Notes: generated from the letters alone by a model not told the origin. 64,000 nucleotides of DNA from Afipia sp. (GCA_030652315.1 JAUSAX010000038.1:1-64000), one strand, 5' to 3'. Shown: positions 17,149 to 27,911, numbered from the stretch's first letter. Numbers and translations are program-made.

Positions 17149-17297
17149 GCTGTCGCGAACGCAAAAGACGCCAGCCGCGGAGGCGGAATTTTGCCAATAT
17201 GGTCAGAATTGCTCAGACTCCCAGCTTCGCATCCTCCAAAATTTCTGCCGCCAGGCGTGACAACACGCCCCAAACCTCGTCCGTCTGGAATATAATG

Positions 17298-17324
17298 GGA
17301 GCCCCGTTTCCAACACGGGGCTCC
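17298..17324 (+). promoter_or_regulatory. Leader hairpin upstream of the Crp/Fnr gene
   Basis: Perfect 10-bp stem GGAGCCCCGT / ACGGGGCTCC with a 7-nt loop, directly after TATAAT (17291-17296) and 78 bases before the TTG start. There is no U-tract, so it is either a 5'-leader structure or a weak terminator of the mini-protein run. No good -35 box was found. Confidence 0.5.
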
Positions 17325-17401
17325 TATTCGCGTGTGGTCGTCGCGCACCGTCAAAGCTGAAAGGGTCAGCGTCGCGACAACAGGATTTCAGGGAAAACAA
17401 G

Positions 17402-18079
17402 TTGAGCAAAGCTGCCAAGATACCGTTCGATCCCAAAGTGTTCCTCGCCAGCGTGGGGCCGGGCAAAACAAACTTGAAATTTCGCACCGGTCAAAGCGTT
17501 TTCGCGCAAGGCGATATCGCGGACAGGGTATTCTACATTCAAAAGGGCAAGGTCAAACTGATCGTCCTGTCCAAGGAGGGCAAGGAAGCTGTCGTAGCCA
17601 TTCTGGGTGTAGGACAGTTTTTCGGCGAAGGCTGCCTCAACGGGCAGTCACTCCGGATCGCAACCACCAAGGCGATGGAGGCCTGTGACATTACCGCCAT
17701 CACCAAGAGGGCCATGGTGACCGCTCTTCAACGCGAGCCCAAATTTTCCCAGTTGTTCATGGCGTATCTGCTGACCCGCAACAACCGGATTGAAGAAGAC
17801 CTGATCGATCAGTTGTTCAATTCCAGCGAGAGACGGCTTGCGCGCCTGCTTTTGCTGCTGGCGAATTTCGGAAAGGACAAGAGTCCACAGCCCATCGACA
17901 CAAAAATCAGTCAGGAAACGCTGGCGGAAATGATCGGCACAACGCGCTCGCGCGTGAGCTTCTTCATGAACAAGTTCCGCAAGCTCGGCTTCATCAGCTA
18001 CAATGGAAAAATCGAAGTCCACACATCGCTGCTGCATGCGGTTCTGCACGACAAGCCGGAACTCAAGAGAGACGAATGA
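17402..18079 (+). CDS. Crp/Fnr family transcriptional regulator
   Basis: The protein is 225 aa from a TTG with AGGGA upstream. A cyclic-nucleotide-binding-type beta-roll spans about 25-130 (GDIADRVFYIQKGKVKL, GVGQFFGEGCLNG). A C-terminal winged helix has KISQETLAEMIGTTRSRVSFFMNKFRKLG, the HTH_Crp recognition helix. The N-terminal cysteine cluster of oxygen-sensing Fnr is absent, so the ligand is not predictable. The C-terminal ~15 residues are charged. No targets are evident nearby. Confidence 0.92.
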   Translation: MSKAAKIPFDPKVFLASVGPGKTNLKFRTGQSVFAQGDIADRVFYIQKGKVKLIVLSKEGKEAVVAILGVGQFFGEGCLNGQSLRIATTKAMEACDITAITKRAMVTALQREPKFSQLFMAYLLTRNNRIEEDLIDQLFNSSERRLARLLLLLANFGKDKSPQPIDTKISQETLAEMIGTTRSRVSFFMNKFRKLGFISYNGKIEVHTSLLHAVLHDKPELKRDE

Positions 18080-18124
18080 TGCCGGGCGATGGATCAATGA
18101 TCCGCAGCCCGCACGCCAAATGGC

Positions 18125-18793
18125 CTACTTCCCCTTCGCCCCGTTCTTCGCCGCCTTGCGCGCGTCCGCGATCGCGAGCTTGAACTGCTCCGCGGTCAGG
18201 CCGCCGGGGACGCGGAAGGTGCCGACCACGAACGCGGGCGTGCCGCGAAAGCCGAACTCTTCCGCCTGCTCTTTGTTGCGCTTGAGCAGACCATCGATCG
18301 CGGGCTTGTTGGCCGCGAGATCGGCCTTGGCCTTGGCAAGGTCGACACCGGCCTTCGTCAGGGCTTCATCGATGACACCTTCGGTCAGGCGGCCGACCTT
18401 GGCCATCAGCGCACGATGGGCGGCCTCATATTTGTTCTGATATTTCGCGGCCAGCACCAGCCGTGCGGCATATCCGGACGGTTCGCCGAGGATCGGCCAG
18501 TCCTTAAATATCAGCCGCACCTTCTTGTCCTCGTTCACCACCTGATCGAGCACCGGCGAGATTTTCTTGCAGTAGGGGCACTGGTAATCGAAATACTCGA
18601 CGATGGTGATGTCGCCCTGCGGATTGCCCAGCACCGGATTCTCCGGGTCGCGCAGCACCGCGTCCTTGCTCAGCACATCGGAGGCGGCGCCCTGCTCCTG
18701 CGCCGGCGCGGTTTGCGCGGACTCGAAAGCCAGCAGCATCACCGCAAGCGCCATGACGGCGAGGCTAAGAGCATATCGAGCGACAAGTTTCAT
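18125..18793 (-). CDS. DsbA-family periplasmic thiol-disulfide protein
   Basis: The protein is 222 aa with a signal peptide (about 1-30). The thioredoxin-fold active site is YFDYQCPYCKK, Cys72 and Cys75, and the cis-Pro loop is FRGTPAFVVG. It belongs to the DsbA/Com1-like group that oxidises or isomerises disulfides in exported proteins. The CPYC dipeptide favours an oxidant or isomerase role. It is followed on the opposite side by a PhnA-like gene in the same direction. Confidence 0.93.
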   Translation of the reverse strand: MKLVARYALSLAVMALAVMLLAFESAQTAPAQEQGAASDVLSKDAVLRDPENPVLGNPQGDITIVEYFDYQCPYCKKISPVLDQVVNEDKKVRLIFKDWPILGEPSGYAARLVLAAKYQNKYEAAHRALMAKVGRLTEGVIDEALTKAGVDLAKAKADLAANKPAIDGLLKRNKEQAEEFGFRGTPAFVVGTFRVPGGLTAEQFKLAIADARKAAKNGAKGK

Positions 18794-18827
18794 CAGGATC
18801 AGCTTTCAAAGTTCAAAGCGCGGGACG

Positions 18828-19040
18828 TTACGCCTTCTTGAGGAATTCCGTGCGCAGCACGAGGCCCTTGATCTTGTCGGTACGGCCCTCGATCTCGTCT
18901 TCGTTGTCGGTAAGATGAATGTTCTTCACCACCGTGCCACGCTTGAGACCGCTGGATGAGCCCTTCACCTTCAGATCCTTGATGACCGTGACGGTGTCGC
19001 CCTCTTTCAGCTCGGTGCCGTTGCTGTCCCTGACCGCCAT
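18828..19040 (-). CDS. PhnA/YjdM-like protein, C-terminal domain only
   Basis: The 70-aa protein has VRDSNGTELKEGDTVTVIKD and LKVKGSSSGLKRGTVVKN, the C-terminal SH3-like domain of PhnA/YjdM proteins. Full-length members are about 110 aa and begin with a zinc ribbon, which is missing here. The role of the family is uncertain; the old link to phosphonate use is not well supported. It lies just upstream of the DsbA-like gene (34-base gap), so the two may be co-transcribed. Confidence 0.85.
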   Translation of the reverse strand: MAVRDSNGTELKEGDTVTVIKDLKVKGSSSGLKRGTVVKNIHLTDNEDEIEGRTDKIKGLVLRTEFLKKA

Positions 19041-19076
19041 GATGTGTCCCCCGATAGGCGCGGCATCAGTGCGGCG

Positions 19077-19240
19077 CTAGTGTCCCGTATCCGACGTTCG
19101 CTTGCCTCCGCAGCGCCTTCCGAGCGAACGTCGGATACGGAAGGACACTAGCAAACTATAATTCTAGTGATCCTTTGGTTCTGATATTCGTAAAAGTGCC
19201 TGCGAAAAATACAATACGAATGTCAGAACCGGATCACTAG
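19077..19240. repeat. Paired CTAG-bounded palindromes, family C
   Basis: First unit CTAGTGTCCCGTATCCGACG ... GGATACGGAAGGACACTAG (19077-19151). Second unit CTAGTGATCCTTTGGTTCTG ... CAGAACCGGATCACTAG (19164-19240). The stem sequences differ from the other copies, but the CTAGTG ends and the inner TTCG/CGAA are kept. Confidence 0.92.
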
Positions 19241-19246
19241 CCAGCC

Positions 19247-19516
19247 TTATCGCGGATTGTTGAGCATGTCTTCCGCGAGATTGCGGTGAGCGCGTTCGAT
19301 CCGCGAACCGCCTCCGGACGCCCGGCTGCTCTGGACATCGCGGTCTTTCCGGCAAGCCGCATAGGCCGACGATCCCGGCTCGCCGCTGTTGGCGCGGCAA
19401 TACGCATCGTCATCCACGGTGGCGACCGGCTGGTTGCGTTCGAACTGGGCGCAGCCGCCCAGCAGCACGGCGGCCGTTGCGAGCGCCAGTCCCATTGGTG
19501 ATTTCATCGCGCGCAT
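19247..19516 (-). CDS. Small putative lipoprotein of unknown function
   Basis: The protein is 89 aa from the ATG at 19516. A lipobox, LLGGC, follows a hydrophobic segment, so the mature protein should be a lipid-anchored ~67-residue chain. Two further cysteines (AYCRANSG, AACRKDRD) could form a disulfide. It ends IERAHRNLAEDMLNNPR. The track start at 19558 adds 14 residues before the natural signal peptide. No family is recognised. Confidence 0.65.
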   Translation of the reverse strand: MRAMKSPMGLALATAAVLLGGCAQFERNQPVATVDDDAYCRANSGEPGSSAYAACRKDRDVQSSRASGGGSRIERAHRNLAEDMLNNPR

Positions 19517-19625
19517 CGACAATCCTGTGGTTCGTTCGCCTGCCGGATGGGGAACCATCGATCCGGCACGCGGGGCTTACAGACCGACAATGGCGGTCTC
19601 GCGGCAGACCTGCCGCAGTGCGGGT

Positions 19626-19832
19626 TTATTCGAGCTCGAGGTCGCCATCGACCGTGAACGTGAGATCGACGCCGCCGACCGTGAGCACCATCTTCGCAGG
19701 CAGCTTTTCGCTGCCCTTGAGCCGGCCAGAAGCGACCGCATCGCGGACAGCCTTCTCGATTTCACGCTGCGAGGTGACGCCGACCTGCTTGAGAAACTTT
19801 CGCACGCTGGTGTTGAAGACATCCTCGTTCAT
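19626..19832 (-). CDS. DUF6494-like small protein
   Basis: The protein is 68 aa from the ATG at 19832 (MNEDVFNTSVRKFLKQVGVT; GGAGATC upstream). The track's 41 extra residues (LIPAKAGIQNF...) are translated palindromic repeat and not real. The sequence SQREIEKAVRDAVASGRLKG then LTVGGVDLTFTVDGDLELE suggests a helical half and a beta half. I believe it matches DUF6494; no function is known. Confidence 0.75.
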   Translation of the reverse strand: MNEDVFNTSVRKFLKQVGVTSQREIEKAVRDAVASGRLKGSEKLPAKMVLTVGGVDLTFTVDGDLELE

Positions 19833-19868
19833 TGTGATCTCCTGGTGTGACAGCGATGGGATTCCACT

Positions 19869-19941
19869 CCCGCTCGTCCCCGCGAAAGCGGGGACCCATG
19901 CTTTAAAGTTCTGGATTCCCGCTTTCGCGGGAATGAGCGGA
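19869..19941. repeat. Dispersed palindrome, family D
   Basis: CTCGTCCCCGCGAAAGCGGG opposite CCCGCTTTCGCGGGAATGAG. It lies upstream of the DUF6494-like gene and gives that ORF a false N-terminal extension. Confidence 0.9.
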
Positions 19942-19972
19942 GAGAGGCGTTTCAATTCAGGTGCATCATACC

Positions 19973-21883
<1,911 letters not shown>

Positions 21884-21909
21884 TGAACGGTCTCCGGGCG
21901 CGACACCTT

Positions 21910-21996
21910 CGTCATGGCCGGGCTCGTCCCGGCCATCCACGCCTTGTTTTCGTCAACGTAGAAGACGTGGATGCCCGGAACAAGTCCGGGCATGAC
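21910..21996. repeat. Dispersed palindrome, family B, reverse orientation
   Basis: Left arm CGTCATGGCCGGGCTCGTCC and right arm CGTGGATGCCCGGAACAAGT: the GGCCGG and GCCCGG sides are swapped compared with 4004 and 11820. It lies just upstream of prpE. Confidence 0.92.
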
Positions 21997-22021
21997 AGAC
22001 GGGAGATTCCCGTCTTTGAAC

Positions 22022-22714
22022 CTACTTACCGGCGTCTTTCCCCTTCAGCGGCATCTGTGCACCGGCGCGCTCGATCTCGCTGAAAAGACTCTTGCGATTG
22101 GCGCGCACTGCTTCGAAATCCGGCTTCAGCTTGAGCGCGGCATCGAAATCCGCCAGCGCCCGGCGGCGATCGCCCTTGGCGCGCCAGGCCATGCCGCGAC
22201 CGTTCAGCGCCTCCGCCAATGCCGGCTCAACCTTCAGCGCCGCATCGTAATCGGCGATGGCGCGGTCGAGTTCGCCCTTGACGTTGAAGTCGTCGCCGCG
22301 CGCCAGCAGCGTTTTCGCGTCCAGCGCCTTCGCGGTCTGGTCCGGCTTGCACACGCTCATCGTCGTAACGCTCGCACCAACTGGCCGTCCGAGAATCGCA
22401 GACAGCTCCTGGCACGTTCCATCGATACAGAGCCGCCGCTCGCCTGCGAGCCCGGATTTTCCCAGCGCGACCTCCGGCAACATCGGCAATTGCGGCTTCC
22501 AGCGAAACCAGCCATCAACCAGCCGCGCGTCCGGCGGCGGCTCCATGCCCGCGCCCGCCCCGTTGACGCGTACCTCGACGATTTCGAGACCCTGTGGCGT
22601 CACGCGCCAGTCCTCCTGCCATTCGACCTTCTCGACCGAATGGGTCCATGTCAGCATGAACGACGCCATCGCCAGCGATTTGACGACGCCCGCGGTAGCA
22701 AGACACAGGCTCAC
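22022..22714 (-). CDS. DUF1850 domain fused to TPR repeats
   Basis: The protein is 230 aa from a GTG with GAGGTGA upstream. The first ~120 residues carry the DUF1850 signature SFMLTWTHSVEKVEWQEDW, GMEPPPDARLVDGWF and LCIDGTCQEL. The last ~90 residues form at least two TPR units (GELDRAIADYDAALKVEPAL; GDRRRALADFDAALKLKPDF). DUF1850 proteins usually accompany TRAP-TAXI or tripartite transporters, which fits the divergent binding-protein gene. The N-terminus looks like a weak signal anchor. The TPR fusion is unusual. Confidence 0.85.
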   Translation of the reverse strand: MSLCLATAGVVKSLAMASFMLTWTHSVEKVEWQEDWRVTPQGLEIVEVRVNGAGAGMEPPPDARLVDGWFRWKPQLPMLPEVALGKSGLAGERRLCIDGTCQELSAILGRPVGASVTTMSVCKPDQTAKALDAKTLLARGDDFNVKGELDRAIADYDAALKVEPALAEALNGRGMAWRAKGDRRRALADFDAALKLKPDFEAVRANRKSLFSEIERAGAQMPLKGKDAGK

Positions 22715-23075
22715 TTCATCACCTCAGAACTCAATTTTCGGTTTTGAATTTTGCGGGAAATTGGACGGATGAGCGGGCCCGGTCAATCCGAAGGACGCGA
22801 AAGAAAGAACTACGAATGCGTCGCCGGCCATAGACGTTCGTCTAGGGGAAGACCGTTCGGTGAAATGCTTTGCTGCGCTGCAATGAGGAACCGCGTCATG
22901 CGGCTGCAACACCGCACCCCGACGATAAGGTTGCCATTAAGGTTGCGGCCCATCTGTCATCATGGCTCACATGGTCAAGGTGACCGGCTTGCTCTAGAAC
23001 GCTGATAGCGTCGAAGCATACGGCGCAACAAGCAAGGCCCGTACAACACACGGGCGGGATGGAGACTTAAAGAAT
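22715..23075. other. 361-bp divergent intergenic region
   Basis: It separates the DUF1850-TPR gene from the binding-protein gene and should hold both promoters. A short inverted repeat, TAGACG-TT-CGTCTA (22832-22845), could be an operator. Two AAGGTTGC copies lie near 22930-22945. No ORF is convincing. Confidence 0.55.
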
Positions 23076-24098
23076 ATGATTAAGCGACCGACTTCCGTAC
23101 TACCTCATTCAGCATCGCGTATCACCCGCCGCTCCGTTCTCGCAGGCGGTGCCGCAGCATTGGCAGCGACGCCATTTCTGAGCCAGACCTCGAAGGCCGC
23201 CGCATGGCCGGATCGCCCGGTGAAATTTGTCGTGCCTTTCTCCCCCGGCGGCACCACCGACATTCTCGGACGGCTTGTCGCGCAGAAGCTGTCGGAAGAA
23301 TACGGCCAGCAGTTCATCGTCGAGAACAAGACCGGCGCGGGTGGCAACATCGCCGCCGACTTCGTCGCGAAGTCCGATCCCGACGGATACACCTTCATCG
23401 TGGGCACGCCCGGCACTCATTCGATCAACAAGTTTGTTCAGAAGAACATGCCTTACGATCAGCTCAAAGACATCCAGCCGGTCACCATCATCGCGCGTGT
23501 CCCGAACCTGATGTCAGTCAATCCCGAGGTCGCGGCGAAATCCGTCGCCGAATTCCTTGCGCTGGCAAAATCGAAACCCGGCCAGCTGTTCTACGGCACG
23601 CCGGGGCTCGGCACCACGGCGCACCTGTCGACCGAGTTGCTCAAGTCGATGACCGGCATCGACATCGTTCACGTTCCCTACAAGGGCAGCGCACCGGCGC
23701 TCACCGATCTGGTGGCGGGCCGCGTTCATGTCATGATCGACAATCTTCCGGCGGTGCTTCCCTTCGCCGAGAACAACAACGTGCGGTCGCTGGCGATCAG
23801 CACCGCCGAGCGCTGGCCGTTGCTGCCGAACATTCCGCCGATCGCCGAAACCGTGAAGGGCTACGACGCCGCGTCGTGGTTCACCGTTGCGGCGCCGGCC
23901 AAGGTGTCGAAGGACATCGTGATGAAGCTCAACGCGAGCATCATCAAGCACATCAAGTCGCCCGACGGGATCGAGCGCATCCGCAAGCTCGGTGGCGAGC
24001 CTATCGGCAACACGCCTGAGGAAATGCAGGCATTTGTCATCTCGGAAATGGAAAAGTGGGGCAAGGTCGCGCAGTTCGCGAAGATCGAGCCTCAGTAA
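23076..24098 (+). CDS. Bug/TctC-type tripartite transporter substrate-binding protein
   Basis: The protein is 340 aa. The leader TRRSVLAGGAAALAATPF has a twin-arginine motif, so Tat export is likely. The mature part begins WPDRPVKFVVPFSPGGTTD, diagnostic of the Bug (TctC) family, with AGGNIAADFVAKSDPDGYT and HVPYKGSAPALTDLVAGRV. Such proteins capture small carboxylates in the periplasm. The TctA/TctB membrane partners are absent here, a common orphan arrangement in this bacterial group. It is divergent from DUF1850-TPR. Confidence 0.95.
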   Translation: MIKRPTSVLPHSASRITRRSVLAGGAAALAATPFLSQTSKAAAWPDRPVKFVVPFSPGGTTDILGRLVAQKLSEEYGQQFIVENKTGAGGNIAADFVAKSDPDGYTFIVGTPGTHSINKFVQKNMPYDQLKDIQPVTIIARVPNLMSVNPEVAAKSVAEFLALAKSKPGQLFYGTPGLGTTAHLSTELLKSMTGIDIVHVPYKGSAPALTDLVAGRVHVMIDNLPAVLPFAENNNVRSLAISTAERWPLLPNIPPIAETVKGYDAASWFTVAAPAKVSKDIVMKLNASIIKHIKSPDGIERIRKLGGEPIGNTPEEMQAFVISEMEKWGKVAQFAKIEPQ

Positions 24099-24179
24099 CA
24101 CCCCGGTTCCGGCGCCGCGGCGGGCATCGTCCGCTGCGGCGCCGGGAACATTCTTGCCGGCCATGCTATTGTCGAGGTC

Positions 24180-24614
24180 ATGGCGCAACCGATTCCAGCA
24201 GACGACGTCAGGCCGCCCCGGCTCATCTGGCCGGTTCTGAGCGGTGTTGTCCTTGTCGCGCTGATCGCAGCGGCGGCGATCCTGCTGTCCTATAGAATCG
24301 AACCGCCGCCCGACAACGCGCGCGTCGTCGCCGACGAGGAGCGGCTGACCTATGCGAGCACGCCGTGCGTGGTGTTCAACAAGCTGGACCGCGAGCTGAT
24401 CGCCAACCGCGCCGAGATCAGCGATTCGTCGAAGCCGCTTCAGCTGTTTTCCTACGCCAGCGAGAAAACCATCGCAGACGTCAAGGCGGACAAGAAATGG
24501 TCGCGCGATACCGCCTGCGATTACATCACCGGCTTCGACCAGATCGTCACGGTCTGGATGCGCCTGATCGGATACCGTTCCCGCTGGACCGATGACGGAC
24601 AATGGCGCTGGTAG
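24180..24614 (+). CDS. Single-pass membrane protein of unknown function
   Basis: The protein is 144 aa. A short cytoplasmic N-terminus precedes one membrane helix (LSGVVLVALIAAAAILLSY, about 20-38), then a ~105-residue probably periplasmic domain with two cysteines (STPCVVFNKLD, DTACDYITGF). No family is recognised. It starts 82 bases after the binding-protein stop. The MFS gene starts about 98 bases later on the same strand. Confidence 0.7.
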   Translation: MAQPIPADDVRPPRLIWPVLSGVVLVALIAAAAILLSYRIEPPPDNARVVADEERLTYASTPCVVFNKLDRELIANRAEISDSSKPLQLFSYASEKTIADVKADKKWSRDTACDYITGFDQIVTVWMRLIGYRSRWTDDGQWRW

Positions 24615-24711
24615 CAAATCTCTTTCCAACACGCTCCGATTGGAACACATTCGTGCTTCATGTCGCGATTCAGCCAGCCCGTTTTCGAATGATGCCCCTC
24701 AAAGGACTCCT

Positions 24712-26412
24712 GTGAGCACGACGACCGACAAGCCCGCCAAACGATCCCTGCTGTCGGCCGATGGGATCACCGCGCCCTTGAGACACGCGGTGTTCCGGCG
24801 AATCTGGCTGGCGAGCCTGCTCACCAATCTCGGGCTGATGATCAACGGCGTCGGCGCGGCCTGGGCGATGACCCAGATGACGTCGTCAGCCAGCATGGTG
24901 GCGCTGGTCCAGACCGCCCTGATGCTGCCCATCATGCTGCTGTCGCTGGCCGCAGGCGCCATCGCGGACATGTACGACCGGCGCGTCGTCGGCCTGATCG
25001 CACTGCTGCTCGGGCTCGTCGGCGCAGTGACGCTGGCCGTCCTCGCCTATTTCAACGCCATCACCCCCAACAGCCTGCTGCTGTTCTGTTTCATGATCGG
25101 CAGCGGCATGGCGCTGTTCGGCCCGGCATGGCAGGCCTCGGTCAGCGAGCAGGTGCCCGCCGAGACGCTGCCCTCGGCCGTCGCGCTCAACGGCATCAGC
25201 TACAACATCGCGCGCAGCTTCGGCCCGGCGCTCGGCGGCATCATCGTGGCGGCGGCGGGCGCGGTGGCCGCGTTCGTCTGCAACGTGCTGCTGTATATTC
25301 CGCTGATCGTCGTGCTTTACTTCTGGCAGCGGACGCTGGAGCCCTCGCGGCTGCCGCCGGAGCGATTGCGCCGCGCCGTCGTGTCCGGCGTGCGCTACAT
25401 TGTCCACTCCCCGCCGATCCGCATCGTGCTGTACCGGACATTGGTGACCGGCATCGCCGGCGGCTCCGTGCTGGCCTTGTTGCCGTTGGTGGCGCGCGAC
25501 ATCCTGCACGGCGGCGCCCAGACCTACGGTATTATGCTCGGCTGCTTCGGCATGGGCGGCGTGCTCGGCGCGCTCAATATCTCCAGCGTGCGCGCGCACC
25601 TGAGCGGCGAGCATGCCGTCCGGTTGTGCGCGCTGACGATGGGTCTCGCGATCGGCGTGCTTGCGCTCAGCCGCTGGCCGGCGCTGACCGGCGCAGCGCT
25701 GGTCGTGGCCGGTGCGTCGTGGATGATCGCGGTCACGCTATTCAACATCGGGGTACAGCTCTCGACGCCGCGCTGGGTCGCCGGCCGCGCGCTGGCGGCG
25801 TATCAGGCCGCGATTGCCGGCGGCGTCGCAATCGGAAGCTGGTTGTGGGGATATGTCGCCAACGGCGTCGGCATCGGCAACGCGCTGCTGATTGCCGGCG
25901 CGGTGATGTTCGTTTCGCCGGTGCTGGCGATCTGGCTGCGGATGCCCTCGACCGAAGGCGCCAACAACGACGCGGTCGACGCGCTTGAAGAGCCCGAGGT
26001 GAACCTTTCTATCTCGCAGCGAAGCGGGCCGATCGTTGTCGAGATCGAATACCGTGTGAGCCAGCAGAAAGCCCGCGCGTTCTACACGACAATGCTGCAG
26101 CTCCAGGCCATCCGGCAGCGCAATGGCGCCTATGACTGGTCGATCGCACGCGACATCGCAGATCCCGAACTGTGGATCGAGCGCTATCACTGCCCGACAT
26201 GGCTGGACTATCTGCGTCAGCGCAACCGCTCGACCCAGTCCGAGCGCGAGATCCAACTCAAGGCCATCGGGTTTCATCTGGGGCCGGAACCGATCAAGGT
26301 TCATCGCATGCTGGAGCGGCCGCTGGGATCGGTACGCTGGAAGGACGAGACGCCGGATCGCACCAGGGCGACCGACGTGCCGATCGAGACGCCGGCCAGC
26401 AGCGGCGTGTGA
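24712..26412 (+). CDS. MFS exporter (MFS_3 type) with a C-terminal ferredoxin-like domain
   Basis: The protein is 566 aa from a GTG with AAAGGA 6 bases upstream. The track's ATG at 24592 lies inside the previous gene. There are twelve predicted helices across about 20-415. MFS_3 (EntS-like) features are the N-terminal FRRIWLASLLTNLG and GPAWQASVSEQVPAETLPSAVALNG. The last ~140 residues (VVEIEYRVSQQKARAFYTTM, RYHCPTWLDYLRQRNR) resemble an antibiotic-biosynthesis-monooxygenase-like fold, as in some MFS_3 members. It probably exports a small organic molecule or siderophore; the substrate is unknown. Confidence 0.9.
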   Translation: MSTTTDKPAKRSLLSADGITAPLRHAVFRRIWLASLLTNLGLMINGVGAAWAMTQMTSSASMVALVQTALMLPIMLLSLAAGAIADMYDRRVVGLIALLLGLVGAVTLAVLAYFNAITPNSLLLFCFMIGSGMALFGPAWQASVSEQVPAETLPSAVALNGISYNIARSFGPALGGIIVAAAGAVAAFVCNVLLYIPLIVVLYFWQRTLEPSRLPPERLRRAVVSGVRYIVHSPPIRIVLYRTLVTGIAGGSVLALLPLVARDILHGGAQTYGIMLGCFGMGGVLGALNISSVRAHLSGEHAVRLCALTMGLAIGVLALSRWPALTGAALVVAGASWMIAVTLFNIGVQLSTPRWVAGRALAAYQAAIAGGVAIGSWLWGYVANGVGIGNALLIAGAVMFVSPVLAIWLRMPSTEGANNDAVDALEEPEVNLSISQRSGPIVVEIEYRVSQQKARAFYTTMLQLQAIRQRNGAYDWSIARDIADPELWIERYHCPTWLDYLRQRNRSTQSEREIQLKAIGFHLGPEPIKVHRMLERPLGSVRWKDETPDRTRATDVPIETPASSGV

Positions 26413-26455
26413 GCGCAGCTGCGCTAAGATCATCATACAACAGGGGCGTCAACGT

Positions 26456-26599
26456 CGTCATTGCGAGCCAACGGGTCCGCCAAAAGCGCGTTTACGCGCG
26501 TCTTTGACGCGCTATGGCCGGACCAATGACAGGTTCCGCGAAGCGATCCAGCTTTTTGGGAAGCTGGATTGCTTCGTCGCTTCGCTCCTCGCAATGACG
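26456..26599. repeat. Dispersed palindrome, family A (long variant)
   Basis: Begins CGTCATTGCGAGCCAACGGG, ends GCTCCTCGCAATGACG. It has the inner GATCCAGC/GCTGGATTG arms plus an extra internal ACGCGCG-rich stretch of about 55 bases not found in the other two copies. Confidence 0.88.
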
Positions 26600-26625
26600 A
26601 GCAGAACGGAAGTCGTTCGAGAGCG

Positions 26626-26847
26626 TCAGCCGTTCGATGTCGGTGTTTGGCTTTCGTGCCAACGGTTCGCACGCTCGAACATGCGCCAGTGGATCGCCTC
26701 GGTCTCCGCGAATTTCTCCGGGCTCAACCACGGCTTCAGCGCCTTGAGTGTCTTTTCCCAATCGGCGCGGTCCGGCTTCGGAACGTCGCCGAACAACTTC
26801 GACAACTCACTCGAAACAATACCTTTCGGCGAAACAATTTTGTTCAT
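26626..26847 (-). CDS. Small protein of unknown function
   Basis: The protein is 73 aa from the ATG at 26847 (MNKIVSPKGIVSSELSKLFG). The track's 11 extra residues are not needed. It is charged and helical (RADWEKTLKALKPWLSPEKFAETEAIHWRM, shown only in part), with no signal peptide. The family is not recognised. The well-formed charged-helix sequence argues for a real gene, but it stands alone. Confidence 0.55.
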   Translation of the reverse strand: MNKIVSPKGIVSSELSKLFGDVPKPDRADWEKTLKALKPWLSPEKFAETEAIHWRMFERANRWHESQTPTSNG

Positions 26848-27122
26848 GATCGTCGCCCCGCACGCGAACGCCACAGTCACGCAAGCTTTATATTTGAAAC
26901 GATCTCGTAGCGTGAAGCGAGAATGATTCGGAAGTGCTTATCAAACGCCTGTTGATAACTCGATTCGGTCAGCTGTACTGACGGATTGAGTCCGCGGTGA
27001 GTCAAAGCAAGTTTATGCGCGATGATGCTTCGCAGGTCTGCCATCATGGGAGCCATGACTAGGACGCCAGCGACTTGCGCGGGTATACCCCGTGAGCAAA
27101 TTTCAGGAACAGGTCCAATACG

Positions 27123-27911
27123 ATGATTGATTTCACCGCACTGATGGCAAGCATGACCGCCGACGGCGACACCAGCTCCGTCACGGCGACGGAAGACTGG
27201 CTTCAGGGCCGCACCATCTACGGCGGCCTCACCGCCGCCTTCTGCCTCGAAAGCGTGGCGCAACAGCTCGGCGACCTGCCGCCGTTGCGCTCCGCACAAT
27301 TCAGCTTCGTCGGACCGGCGGCGGGCACGGTCTTGATCCGCCCGACCGTGCTGCGCAGAGGCAAATCCACGGTGTTCGTCGGCGTCGATCTGTTCGGCGA
27401 GGCGGGTCTCGCAACGCGGGCGACGCTTTGCTACGGCACGGCCCGCGCCTCTTCGGTTGGATACGGCAGTCTGGCCGCGCCGACGGTCCCTGAACCGGAG
27501 ACCTGTCCGCCGTTCTTCCGCAAAATCCCCGGACTGAATTTCATCCAGCATTTCGAAGGACGTTTCGCCGGCGGCAATCCGCCCTTCAGCCAAGGCCAGC
27601 ATCCGATTTTCTCGATCTGGCTGCGCCATCAGGATCCAGCGAAACCGGCATCGACCGCGGCGCTGGTGGCGCTCACCGACGCGCCGCCGCCTGCAGCGCT
27701 CGTATTGTTCGAACGGCCGGGACCGATCAGCACCATGACCTGGGCGATCGACCTCCTGACCGACAGGCTGGAAACCAACGACGGCTGGTGGCTTCTGCAG
27801 ACCAAAGCCGAGAACGTCGTGGGCGGCTATTCCAGTCAGGCGACGACCCTGTGGAATGCTGATAGACAGCCGGTGCTGGTCAGCCGGCAAAACGTCGCGG
27901 TGTTCATGTGA
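27123..27911 (+). CDS. Acyl-CoA thioesterase, TesB-like double hotdog
   Basis: The protein is 262 aa. It begins with a short strand-helix, then WLQGRTIYGGLTAAFCLESV, the TesB-type N-terminal hotdog helix. The second hotdog contains SIWLRHQDPAKPASTAALVALTDAPPP, with the Asp in LTDAPPP where TesB-like enzymes place a catalytic acid. It hydrolyses acyl-CoAs; chain length is not predictable. The stop overlaps the start of the next gene by 4 nt. Confidence 0.9.
   Translation: MIDFTALMASMTADGDTSSVTATEDWLQGRTIYGGLTAAFCLESVAQQLGDLPPLRSAQFSFVGPAAGTVLIRPTVLRRGKSTVFVGVDLFGEAGLATRATLCYGTARASSVGYGSLAAPTVPEPETCPPFFRKIPGLNFIQHFEGRFAGGNPPFSQGQHPIFSIWLRHQDPAKPASTAALVALTDAPPPAALVLFERPGPISTMTWAIDLLTDRLETNDGWWLLQTKAENVVGGYSSQATTLWNADRQPVLVSRQNVAVFM

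Noticed and set aside
18828-19040. Pseudogene call for the PhnA-like ORF
   Set aside because: Start, stop and ribosome context are intact and the domain is complete, so it is treated as a real short gene.
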